DNA of 5,486 bases from Phycisphaerales bacterium (GTDB lineage: Bacteria > Planctomycetota > Phycisphaerae > Phycisphaerales > UBA1924), in contig JAJDDL010000096.1 of the NCBI GenBank assembly GCA_029260335.1, forward strand, positions 1-5,486, written 5' to 3'. The translations under genes and the position numbers were made by a program. Below the pieces are notes generated by a model that was given only the letters and a program-made list of their open reading frames with translations, ran no database searches and was not told the origin of the DNA. The first letter of the stretch is position 1, and each line of letters opens with the position of its first letter. This document shows positions 1 through 4,770 of the stretch, one piece after another.

Positions 1-122
1 CCACAGCCCGACGGCCCAACCAAGACCACGAGCTCGCCCGAAGCGATCTCCAAGGTCAGATCGCGCACCGCGGGCGTCTTGGAGAACACCTTGCGGACGT
101 TTCTAAGGGCCAGATCACTCAT
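1..122 (-). CDS. ABC transporter ATP-binding protein, N-terminal part
   Basis: The minus strand from the ATG at 122 reads MSDLALRNVRKVF, continues into a strand rich in hydrophobic residues (GELVVLVGPSGCG, residues 29-41), and leaves the window inside the Walker A loop. GPSGCG followed by K-S/T is the nucleotide-binding P-loop of ABC ATPases, and F13 sits where the A-loop aromatic residue normally stacks on adenine. The protein would couple ATP hydrolysis to transport at the inner face of the cytoplasmic membrane. GPSGCG is common in importer ATPases of the sugar, amino-acid and polyamine classes (MalK/UgpC/PotA type), but 40 residues cannot fix the substrate. The start is supported by a GGAGCGAG Shine-Dalgarno-like stretch on the minus strand (around 128-135). 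The gene points away from the rest of the window, so it shares no operon with anything visible here. Confidence 0.9.
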   Translation of the reverse strand, partial: MSDLALRNVRKVFSKTPAVRDLTLEIASGELVVLVGPSGC

Positions 123-323
123 TTCAGCTCGCTCCAGCGGCTCACAAACCCAAGGAAATACGCTAATGCGCTCACGCCGGACCCCTTCAGAGCGTCTATG
201 AGCCTATCAGGGCCTTGACCAGTCGGCACAGCCATCAGTACTCCAACCTAGTTCCTGTGTCTTTCTAGACCTGGAAGGGAAGTAGGTCACTAGATGGTCC
301 GATGACTCGTCGAGCAACGCGCT

Positions 324-328
324 GGAGG
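324..328 (+). promoter_or_regulatory. Ribosome binding site that decides the start at 335
   Basis: GGAGG lies six bases before the ATG at 335. The same reading frame has an earlier ATG at 302, but no purine-rich site precedes it. The extra eleven residues it would add (MTRRATRWRCP) are arginine-rich translated leader, so 335 is preferred. Confidence 0.8.
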
Positions 329-334
329 TGCCCT

Positions 335-592
335 ATGGCGGATCAAGGTCGCGCATATAACGAGGTCAAAGAGCTTCTGGGGAAGCTAGACCGTTCCATC
401 GACGATGCCCGCGATAAGCGGCTGCACGGCGATCGTCCCGAACCCACGCCCCCGCCCGCACGGGCACCGGAGCCGGTGAAGCCCGATGAGCCCAACGGCG
501 TGGTCAACCCGCCGAGACCCGGCGCAAGCAAGTACGGCAAGGCCCGTCCGCTGCGTCCGAATAACGATCAGCCGAGATGGCGCTCGACTTGA
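335..592 (+). CDS. Small proline-rich protein of unknown function (85 aa)
   Basis: I do not recognise this protein. It starts MADQGRAYNEVKELLGKLD. Residues 1 to about 30 are charged and heptad-like (L14, L15, L18 hydrophobic; K/D/R alternating), so a short amphipathic helix or coiled coil is likely. Residues about 35-75 are proline-rich and low in hydrophobics (PEPTPPPARAPEPVKPDEP), suggesting a disordered linker. The C-terminus is basic (KYGKARPLRP, ending RWRST). There is no signal peptide, membrane segment or cysteine, so it is probably cytoplasmic. A basic disordered tail could bind nucleic acid or a partner protein, but that is a guess. A good Shine-Dalgarno site before the start and a strong intrinsic terminator 22 bases after the stop argue that this is a real single-gene transcription unit rather than a chance reading frame. 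Confidence 0.72.
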   Translation: MADQGRAYNEVKELLGKLDRSIDDARDKRLHGDRPEPTPPPARAPEPVKPDEPNGVVNPPRPGASKYGKARPLRPNNDQPRWRST

Positions 593-613
593 GCTAAGGA
601 ACATGGATGTTCG

Positions 614-645
614 AAGCGCCCGCCTTGTGCGGGCGTTTTTCTTTT
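614..645 (+). terminator. Intrinsic terminator of the small proline-rich gene
   Basis: A 7-bp GC stem (CGCCCGC at 617-623 with GCGGGCG at 629-635) closes a CTTGT loop and is followed by TTTTTCTTTT. It begins about 22 bases after the TGA at 590-592. The orientation fits termination of the plus-strand gene. Confidence 0.93.
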
Positions 646-660
646 GTCTCGGGGGGGAGG

Positions 661-690
661 GCACCGCGGAGGGCCGCAGAGGGCCGCGGA
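661..690 (+). repeat. Tandem 10-bp repeat, three units (ccgcRgaggg type)
   Basis: Three consecutive 10-mers, gcaccgcgga, gggccgcaga and gggccgcgga, differ only at the first few bases and at one A/G position. They are followed by a G-rich run, gttgggattgggggagggg. Related units occur at 3301-3318 (same strand) and, with period 9, at 1056-1080 on the opposite strand. I recall similar short 'accgcagaggg / accacagaggc' strings being dispersed between genes in many planctomycete and other environmental genomes. That is memory, not a search result. Confidence 0.75.
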
Positions 691-746
691 GTTGGGATTG
701 GGGGAGGGGTCGGACTGGAGTCGGATATATCGCTTAGTGCATTGCT

Positions 747-844
747 CTCGTCAAGCGCGCAGCCTGACGAGCCCGACGCGCAAGCGAGGTGTCTTGGAAG
801 TTCCGATGCTTCGGGTGCATCCACCTCGCTCGCGCGTCGGGCTC
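747..844. repeat. Long hairpin element with 23-bp arms (SPTRKRG-type repeat)
   Basis: Arm 769-791 (gagcccgacgcgcaagcgag then gtg) is the reverse complement of 822-844 except at one pair, A782 opposite C831. That pair would be an A-C mismatch in plus-strand RNA but a U-G wobble in minus-strand RNA. The 30-base loop holds a further small hairpin (GATGC 805-809 with GCATC 817-821 around TTCGGGT). Just upstream, CTCGTCA (747-753) pairs with TGACGAG (765-771), an alternative fold that competes with the main stem. Translated on the plus strand the left arm gives SPTRKRG, which I remember as a recurrent spurious peptide in planctomycete annotations. It is probably a dispersed repeat element rather than a gene. 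Confidence 0.8.
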
Positions 845-884
845 GCAGCCTCGGGTCCGAAGGCTTGGCACATGCCGACCCGCG

Positions 885-973
885 GCTGTGCCACCAACCG
901 TGGCTTTGCACGGTTGGTGGTTTGTAAGACGCCAGAAGCACCAACCGCTCAAAGCAGCGGTCGGTGGCACAGC
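885..973. repeat. Nested inverted repeat of two mirror-image hairpins
   Basis: Hairpin A pairs 891-902 (CCACCAACCGTG) with 909-920 around a GCTTTG loop. Hairpin B pairs 939-949 (CACCAACCGCT) with 956-966 around CAAAGC. The two loops are reverse complements, so B is an inverted copy of A. Where they differ next to the loop (TG/CA in A, CT/AG in B) both strands of the stem have changed together, which keeps the pairing. The outer arms GCTGTGCCACCAACC (885-899) and 959-973 also pair, with one A-C position, so the block can fold either as two hairpins or as one long stem. Confidence 0.82.
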
Positions 974-1055
974 GCCAGACAACTCGCGTGGCCTTCGTCG
1001 CAGAGCCTCCTCAGACCACGGCACCAACTCAAATCCAATCCAAACCCACTCCTGA

Positions 1056-1080
1056 CTCTGTGCCATCTGTGCCTCTGTGG
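1056..1080 (-). repeat. Period-9 repeat in opposite orientation (ccacagagg type)
   Basis: Read on the minus strand this is ccacagagg, cacagatgg, cacagagtc: three units of nine bases. It resembles the 10-bp repeat at 661-690 but points the other way. On the minus strand it is followed by a G/T-rich stretch (gagtgggtttggattgg) reminiscent of the gttgggattggggg that follows the plus-strand copy. The two therefore bracket the palindromes between them like degenerate inverted ends. Confidence 0.65.
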
Positions 1081-1109
1081 TAATCCCTCTTCTCCATCAG
1101 CGCGCGCTG

Positions 1110-1208
1110 AAAGAGGCCCTGGCGCGAGCCTGGGCTCATCGTACTTGTCACTTGCAAGGTGCTTGGGATATCGCAGGAGCCCAGGCTTGCGCCAGGGCCT
1201 CTTTTTTT
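1110..1208. terminator. Very long hairpin with T-run at the end of the DUF885 gene
   Basis: Arm 1112-1137 (starting agaggccctggcgcgagc) pairs over 26 bp with 1177-1202, with a single G-T wobble (G1126/T1188). Two A-T pairs extend it outward. The 39-base loop contains the palindrome CTTGCAAG (1151-1158). On the plus strand the stem is followed by seven T residues (1202-1208), the form of an intrinsic terminator. On the minus strand, the direction of the adjacent gene whose stop is at 1210-1212, the stem ends in only three T residues. It may terminate both convergent transcripts, but the arms are far longer than a normal terminator, so it may be a captured palindromic repeat. Confidence concerns the hairpin; its role is inferred. 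Confidence 0.75.
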
Positions 1209-1209
1209 G

Positions 1210-3081
1210 TCACCGACGCGACTCGACCCACCTCATCACCCGCATCTCCAGGAGATCCAGGGGCAGCTCGCCGTTACTCAAGAGCACTTCATGAAACTCG
1301 CGTATGTCAAACGCGTCGCCGAGGGCTTGCTCTGCGTGCGCGCGCCATTCGCGGATCTTGAGCTCTCCGATTTTGTAGCCGCAGGCTTGGCCGGGCCAGC
1401 CGATGTAACGGTTGATTTCTGAATCTATGTTCGCGTAGCTCAGCGCGGTGTTCTCTCGCATGTACTTGACCGCCCGATCGCGGGTCCAGCCGTGGGCGTG
1501 CATGCCCGTATCCACCACGAGTCGGCAGGCCCGCCACATCTCATAGGTCAGCCTGCCGAAGTCGTCGTAGGAGTTTTCATAAAGGCCCCGCCCGCCGCGG
1601 CTGATGGGGTGCTCGCCCATTTCCAGGCCACGGCGTTCGCAATATAGCGCCCAGCCTTCTTCGAACGCGGTGAACTGGATCTCGCTTCTGAATGGATGCT
1701 GATCTTCGAGCTCCTGGGCGAGCGCGATTTGCAGGTGATGCCCCGGCATCGCTTCGTGGAGCGTCAACGCGATCATCTCGTAGCGAGGCCGTTGATCGAG
1801 CCCGACGATGTTCACAACGAAGTTCGCCGGCAGCCCCGCATCGAGCGAGCCCTGATAGTAATATCCGTTGGGCGCGTGCTCGGAGCCGAGCAAGGGGAGC
1901 GGGCGGATGCCGTAGGGCGCCATGGGCAGGAGCCGGAAGAGTCGCGCGAGCTCGCCATCGATGCGTTTGGCGATCGCGCGATACTCGCTCAGCAATGCTT
2001 GCGGATCAGTGTGATAAAAGCTCGGGTCGGTGCGGAGGAACTCAACGAACTCGCTGAACAGCGTTTGTTCATCGGGCTCACCCGCCCACTGGCCGGTTTT
2101 CTCGGCGTACCAGGGGCTGGTGCGGATGACGTCGAGCATCTCGGCTCGGATGCGCGCGACTTCACCGACGCCGATCTCGTGGATCTCGTCGGGGGTCAGG
2201 TTCGTCGTCGTGTGCTGCTGCAACGCGAGGGCGTAGATCATTTCGCCATCGCGCGCATCGCTCGCGGCGATCGAATCTCGACACGCGGGGATGTACTCTC
2301 GCTCGAGAAACCCCGCCATCCGTGCGAACGCGGGGAGGACGCCGTCGGCGATCGCGGCGTGGGCACGAGCCGCAAGCTCGCTCTCAGTTCCCACAAACGG
2401 CTTGTAGAACGGGCTCGTGGTGGGGTCGGCCAGCGCATCGTTGGACGCGATCTGCTTGCATTGCTCGACCGTGCCTTCCATTACCACCTTCGCCGGCACG
2501 CGCCCGGCGTTCATGCCGAAACGCATCTGCTGAATGTGCTGATCAACAAGCGTGGGGATCGCTTCGAGGCGCGCGACGTAGTCGGCCTGGTGCTTGGCGG
2601 TGTCCATCGGCACGCGATCGGGCAACTCGGGCAACTCGAACTGCACGCCGGCGCGCGAGGTCATGGGCGATTGCTCGGGGTAGTACGCCGCCCATTGCTC
2701 GGACATGTTGAGCTGGCGGAGCAGGAGGGCGCGGTCGATCCGGTCCGTCTCAATGAGGCCAGCCTCGTCGATTGCCTCAAGCCGTTGGATCAGGACTTGG
2801 GTCACGTTCCTGCGACGTTGCACGCCCCCCGGGCTCGCGTCGGCGAGTTTGTCATTGAACCGCAGATCGCCCTGAAGCGTCGCCCAGACCGGACTCTCTC
2901 GGCGAGTGAAGTCGAGGTACTCATCGAAGATTGCCCCAAGCTCGGGATGGCGGACATTGGCCTGGGTGACGGCGTCGGTGATCTGCGGGCTTACCACTTG
3001 CGGCTGGACGCCTGAGGCCTGGGAGGCTATCGAGAAGGCCAGGGCAGCGAATACGGCTGGAATTTCGGCGTGCTTTGGCAT
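1210..3081 (-). CDS. DUF885-family putative zinc metallohydrolase, exported (623 aa)
   Basis: The C-terminal half carries the hallmarks of the DUF885 family: HEAMPGHH at residues 442-449 (an HExxPGHH zinc-site motif), FEEGWALYCE at about 473-482 supplying a likely acidic metal ligand, and YIGWPGQACGYKIG at about 559-572. The family is placed with the gluzincin-like peptidases and is thought to contain metallopeptidases; substrates are mostly unknown. The length is normal for the family. Translation most likely starts at the ATG at 3081 (MPKHAEIPAVFAALAFSIASQASG), which gives a short hydrophobic stretch ending in small residues, consistent with a weak export signal cleaved near residue 22-24. 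An in-frame TTG at 3156 would add 25 arginine-rich residues and bury that signal, so I reject it. No strong Shine-Dalgarno is visible before 3081. The gene is divergent from the tRNA and appears to be monocistronic; a long hairpin starts eight bases after its stop. Confidence 0.92.
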   Translation of the reverse strand: MPKHAEIPAVFAALAFSIASQASGVQPQVVSPQITDAVTQANVRHPELGAIFDEYLDFTRRESPVWATLQGDLRFNDKLADASPGGVQRRRNVTQVLIQRLEAIDEAGLIETDRIDRALLLRQLNMSEQWAAYYPEQSPMTSRAGVQFELPELPDRVPMDTAKHQADYVARLEAIPTLVDQHIQQMRFGMNAGRVPAKVVMEGTVEQCKQIASNDALADPTTSPFYKPFVGTESELAARAHAAIADGVLPAFARMAGFLEREYIPACRDSIAASDARDGEMIYALALQQHTTTNLTPDEIHEIGVGEVARIRAEMLDVIRTSPWYAEKTGQWAGEPDEQTLFSEFVEFLRTDPSFYHTDPQALLSEYRAIAKRIDGELARLFRLLPMAPYGIRPLPLLGSEHAPNGYYYQGSLDAGLPANFVVNIVGLDQRPRYEMIALTLHEAMPGHHLQIALAQELEDQHPFRSEIQFTAFEEGWALYCERRGLEMGEHPISRGGRGLYENSYDDFGRLTYEMWRACRLVVDTGMHAHGWTRDRAVKYMRENTALSYANIDSEINRYIGWPGQACGYKIGELKIREWRAHAEQALGDAFDIREFHEVLLSNGELPLDLLEMRVMRWVESRR

Positions 3082-3114
3082 GGTGTTCAAGGCTAGGGGC
3101 CGAGCGCGCCGAAG

Positions 3115-3142
3115 TTGCCCGCGTGCGTGGGGCGCGTAGGAT
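3115..3142 (+). promoter_or_regulatory. Candidate sigma-70-type promoter of the tRNA-Gln
   Basis: TTGCCC (3115-3120) and TAGGAT (3137-3142) are separated by 16 bases and would start transcription near 3149, about 20 bases before the mature tRNA. The elements match the consensus only partly, and the call rests mostly on position. Confidence 0.35.
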
Positions 3143-3150
3143 TCGCCCGT

Positions 3151-3163
3151 GCCCAAATTGGGC
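3151..3163. promoter_or_regulatory. Short palindrome in the tRNA leader
   Basis: GCCCAAATTGGGC is a perfect inverted repeat with a single central base, six bases before the tRNA. It lies at or just after the predicted transcription start. It could be an operator, a small 5-bp leader hairpin, or chance. Confidence 0.3.
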
Positions 3164-3168
3164 CAGGA

Positions 3169-3240
3169 TCGGGATTGGTGTAATTGGTAGCACGAGGGTT
3201 TCTGGTACCCTTAGTACAGGTTCGAGTCCTGTATCCCGAG
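3169..3240 (+). tRNA. trnQ: tRNA-Gln (anticodon CTG)
   Basis: All arms of a 72-base cloverleaf can be drawn. The acceptor TCGGGAT pairs with ATCCCGA (3233-3239). The D stem is GTGT/GCAC around AATTGGTA. The anticodon stem AGGGT/ACCCT holds loop TTCTGGT with anticodon CTG at 3202-3204. The variable loop is TAGT, and the T stem ACAGG/CCTGT holds TTCGAGT. The anticodon reads CAG (glutamine). The weak first pair U1-A72 and discriminator G73 (3240) are the known identity elements of bacterial tRNA-Gln and agree with the anticodon. No 3' CCA is encoded (GTTG follows), so it is added after transcription. The gene stands alone with its own terminator. Confidence 0.97.
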
Positions 3241-3246
3241 TTGAAG

Positions 3247-3268
3247 ACGCCCCGAACGGGGCGTTTTT
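3247..3268 (+). terminator. Intrinsic terminator of the tRNA-Gln
   Basis: ACGCCCC (3247-3253) pairs with GGGGCGT (3258-3264) around a GAAC loop, followed by TTTTT. It starts seven bases after the tRNA, so the primary transcript is short. Confidence 0.93.
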
Positions 3269-3300
3269 CGTGCGCATCTGCGCTGAAAGTGGGGGGATTG

Positions 3301-3318
3301 CACCGCAGAGGGCCGCAG
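3301..3318 (+). repeat. Short ccgcagaggg repeat, two units
   Basis: caccgcagag followed by ggccgcag repeats CCGCAG with a 10-base period, preceded by a run of G and ATTG. It is the same motif as at 661-690, here between the tRNA terminator and the end of the TetR gene. Confidence 0.6.
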
Positions 3319-3327
3319 TGAAAACTC

Positions 3328-3927
3328 CTATGCCTTTGCTGGTGATTCGAGGGCCCGCTCGATCAGCACGTGGGCCGCGGATCGGGCGACGTTGACCGGA
3401 TGGCACGCCGGAATACTCGAGGGTCCTTGGCAAACGAGATAAGAACTGACGGCTGCGCCCTCGATCAAGACCGCGAGTTGCTCGCTCAGCAACTCAGGGT
3501 CGTTCGCGCCGCTCTGATCGCACAGGCCCCGCAGGAAGTGTGCGAGCTTGAGCTTGTGCTCGGCCGCGGCTCGGCGGATATCTGACTCCGGATCCGGAAA
3601 CTCCGCCGCGACGTTCACGAACATGCAGCCGGAGAACTCGTCGGACGTGCACCAGTTCTCGATATGGTCGAATACGGCGTCAAGCCGCTCGATCGGATCG
3701 TCGGACTTGGCCTCCACGAACTCGACAAGCCGGCTCAGGAAGATCTCGTCGCGACGCTTCAGGGCGGCGACGATGAGTTCATCCTTGGACTTGAAGTGGT
3801 TGTAGAGGGTCATCCGGCTGATCCCGGCTTCCTGCAAGACCTTGTCCAGGCCCGTGGCATGGAAGCCGCTGCGTAAAAACACCCTCATCGCGGCGTCTAC
3901 AAGCTGATCTTTCTTGCTGGGAGGCAT
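3328..3927 (-). CDS. TetR/AcrR-family transcriptional repressor (199 aa)
   Basis: Residues about 6-52 form the canonical TetR DNA-binding domain: helix 1 DQLVDAAMRVFLRSGF, then the helix-turn-helix GLDKVLQEAGISRMTLYNHFKSKDEL with the typical TLYNHF signature. The remainder, about residues 60-195, is the helical ligand-binding and dimerisation domain, including WCTSDEFSGCMFVNVAAEF (92-110), a pattern I associate with the AcrR/YxaF-like branch. Five cysteines (93, 101, 136, 166, 175) leave room for thiol-based sensing, but none is shown to be a sensor. The start at 3927 is chosen because TAGGAG precedes it by seven bases; an ATG eight codons upstream has no such site. It is transcribed away from the CMD-hydrolase operon across a 204-bp region with two copies of a palindrome, the usual layout for a repressor controlling itself and its neighbour. 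The inducer is unknown. Confidence 0.95.
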   Translation of the reverse strand: MPPSKKDQLVDAAMRVFLRSGFHATGLDKVLQEAGISRMTLYNHFKSKDELIVAALKRRDEIFLSRLVEFVEAKSDDPIERLDAVFDHIENWCTSDEFSGCMFVNVAAEFPDPESDIRRAAAEHKLKLAHFLRGLCDQSGANDPELLSEQLAVLIEGAAVSSYLVCQGPSSIPACHPVNVARSAAHVLIERALESPAKA

Positions 3928-3934
3928 TCTGAAA

Positions 3935-3940
3935 CTCCTA
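3935..3940 (-). promoter_or_regulatory. Ribosome binding site that decides the TetR start
   Basis: TAGGAG on the minus strand lies seven bases before the ATG at 3927. It overlaps the region that would be coding if the upstream ATG at 3951 were used, so it favours the shorter 199-residue protein. Confidence 0.75.
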
Positions 3941-3957
3941 TCGCCGATCATGATACT

Positions 3958-3969
3958 GACTGATCAGTC
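3958..3969. promoter_or_regulatory. Operator 1, palindrome GACTGATCAGTC
   Basis: A perfect 12-bp inverted repeat lies directly downstream of the predicted -10 box of the tetR promoter on the minus strand, so a bound protein would block the start of that transcript. Its 11-base core GACTGATCAGT recurs exactly at 4043-4053. TetR dimers bind palindromes of this size; assignment to this TetR is inferred from position and duplication. Confidence 0.78.
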
Positions 3970-3970
3970 T

Positions 3971-3998
3971 TATCTATAGAAACCCCTCTGGCTGTCAG
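3971..3998 (-). promoter_or_regulatory. Candidate promoter of the TetR gene
   Basis: On the minus strand, CTGACA (3998-3993) and TAGATA (3976-3971) are 16 bases apart. Transcription would start inside operator 1, leaving a leader of about 35-40 bases before the ATG. TATAGA, two bases away, is an alternative -10. Confidence 0.45.
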
Positions 3999-4028
3999 AT
4001 CCATCCATCTTTCAGATTATTTCTCTTG

Positions 4029-4058
4029 TTGGGAAATATATAGACTGATCAGTATGTA
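4029..4058 (+). promoter_or_regulatory. Candidate promoter of the CMD-hydrolase operon
   Basis: TTGGGA (4029-4034) and TATGTA (4053-4058) are 18 bases apart in an AT-rich patch that stands out from the GC-rich surroundings. Operator 2 fills the spacer and touches the -10 box, a typical position for competition with RNA polymerase. TTGTTG at 4026-4031 is another possible -35. Confidence 0.45.
4043..4054. promoter_or_regulatory. Operator 2, palindrome ACTGATCAGT
   Basis: The 10-bp perfect palindrome at 4044-4053, with the preceding G, repeats the core of operator 1. Centre to centre the two sites are 85 bp apart, close to eight turns of B-DNA, so bound dimers would face the same side of the helix. 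Confidence 0.78.
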
Positions 4059-4131
4059 TACATGATGACGGCCATACGATGGCCACCAAAAACCGGGGCG
4101 AGACGCTCCCAAGACCCTCAAGGAGACGGAA

Positions 4132-4683
4132 ATGGCACGCATCAACCCAGTCAGTCGCGATCAGGCGGATCCCAAGGCCCAGGGGCTCCTCGATGGCGTC
4201 GAGAAAGCATTGGGCACCACGCCCAATCTCATGGCGACCATCGCCCAGTCGCCGGCATCTCTGGCGGCCTACCTCGGCTTTGGCCAGGCCCTCGGCGGCG
4301 GCGAGCTCGGCAGCAAGCTGAGAGAGCAGATCGCGGTTGCGGTCGCCGGGGCGAACTCTTGCGAGTACTGCGCCAGCGCTCACACCGCTCTCGGCAAGGG
4401 CCAGGGGGTCGAGGAGAACGAGCTCTCCAGCAATCTCGTGGGCGAGTCGTCTGATCAGAAGACGGCAGCCGCGCTGCGGTTCTCTCGGGCGATTGTCCAG
4501 AAGCGGGGCTTCGTCGGCGACACCGACCTCGACGAGGTCCGCGCTGCGGGGTTCGGCGAGGGCGAGATCGTCGAGATCATCGCGACCGTCGCGATCAACA
4601 CGTTCACGAACTACTTCAACCACATCGCCCAGACCGAGAACGACTTCCCCCGCGTGGCGGTGCAAGAGCCCGCGATCGCGTAG
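4132..4683 (+). CDS. CMD/AhpD-like peroxidase-related protein (183 aa)
   Basis: The core EQIAVAVAGANSCEYCASAHTALG (residues 65-88) is the carboxymuconolactone-decarboxylase/AhpD signature. Glu65 is followed twelve residues later by Cys77, then Cys80 and His84, matching the spacing of the catalytic Glu-Cys-Cys-His relay of mycobacterial AhpD. All four residues are present, so thiol-dependent peroxidase or disulfide-reductase activity is plausible, unlike in true carboxymuconolactone decarboxylases, which lack the cysteine pair. The tail NTFTNYFNHIAQTENDFPRV (about 155-174) is typical of the 'uncharacterised peroxidase-related' subgroup, and the length fits that group. There is no signal peptide, so it is cytoplasmic and probably oligomeric. 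A strong AAGGAGA site precedes the ATG. It is the first gene after the operator-bearing promoter and probably shares a transcript with the hydrolase 87 bases downstream. The physiological substrate is unknown. Confidence 0.94.
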   Translation: MARINPVSRDQADPKAQGLLDGVEKALGTTPNLMATIAQSPASLAAYLGFGQALGGGELGSKLREQIAVAVAGANSCEYCASAHTALGKGQGVEENELSSNLVGESSDQKTAAALRFSRAIVQKRGFVGDTDLDEVRAAGFGEGEIVEIIATVAINTFTNYFNHIAQTENDFPRVAVQEPAIA

Positions 4684-4695
4684 AGCAGAACCCGT

Positions 4696-4724
4696 GCCGG
4701 GCGGCTTTAGCGAGCCGCCCCGGC
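4696..4724 (+). other. GC-rich hairpin between the CMD and hydrolase genes
   Basis: GCCGGGCGGCT (4696-4706) pairs with AGCCGCCCCGGC (4713-4724) with one bulged C, around TTAGCG. No T-run follows, so it is not a clear intrinsic terminator. It may lower read-through or protect the 3' end of the upstream message, making the CMD protein more abundant than the hydrolase. Confidence 0.6.
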
Positions 4725-4770
4725 GCTTGTGAGAGCGGTGGATCTTGGCATCACACAAAGGAGATGTGCC

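Larger units (their letters stand above)
593..1209. other. Gene-free palindrome island between two convergent genes
   Basis: This 617-bp stretch separates the convergent genes ending at 592 (plus) and 1210 (minus). Open frames cross it in several phases, but none has a good ribosome binding site or a protein-like composition. Their translations simply follow the repeats (for example SPTRKRG at about 770-790 on the plus strand). After the terminator it carries a period-10 tandem repeat, a 23-bp-arm hairpin, a smaller stem (CGGGTC 852-857 with GACCCG 877-882), two hairpins that are inverted copies of each other, a period-9 repeat in opposite orientation, and a 26-28-bp hairpin. Bases 975-1050 between elements hold nothing I can name. 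The composition suggests accumulated extragenic palindromic elements. Confidence 0.8.

Noticed and set aside
215..243. TTGACC followed by GTACTC as a promoter for the gene at 335
   Set aside because: The -35 match is good, but no acceptable -10 box lies at 16-18 bases.
264..292. Imperfect inverted repeat CTAGACCT / AGGTCACTAG before the gene at 335
   Set aside because: Pairing needs a two-base bulge and the match is short, so chance is likely.
594..944. 116-residue minus-strand open frame in the palindrome island
   Set aside because: It covers the hairpin arms and the terminator of the neighbouring gene. It has no family signal and no plausible translation start.
661..1080. CRISPR array
   Set aside because: The repeat units are contiguous 9-10-mers without spacers, and no cas gene is in view.
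644..1294. 216-residue plus-strand open frame through the palindrome island
   Set aside because: Its peptide follows the repeats (SPTRKRG and its mirror), it has no ribosome binding site, and it runs through the long hairpin into the 3' end of the DUF885 gene.
1696..3015. 439-residue plus-strand open frame opposite the DUF885 gene
   Set aside because: It lies wholly antisense to a gene with clear family motifs. Its composition is the Arg/Val/Asp/Gly-rich pattern expected from reading GC-rich coding DNA backwards, and I see no domain in it.
3082..3156. Upstream TTG start for the DUF885 protein
   Set aside because: It adds 25 arginine-rich residues before the hydrophobic leader and overlaps the tRNA promoter region. 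The ATG at 3081 places a signal-like segment at the N-terminus.
3322..3941. Direct repeat aaactcctat flanking the TetR gene (3322-3331 and 3932-3941)
   Set aside because: One copy contains the gene's Shine-Dalgarno complement and the other its stop codon. Ten bases is too little to claim a target-site duplication, and there are no transposon ends.
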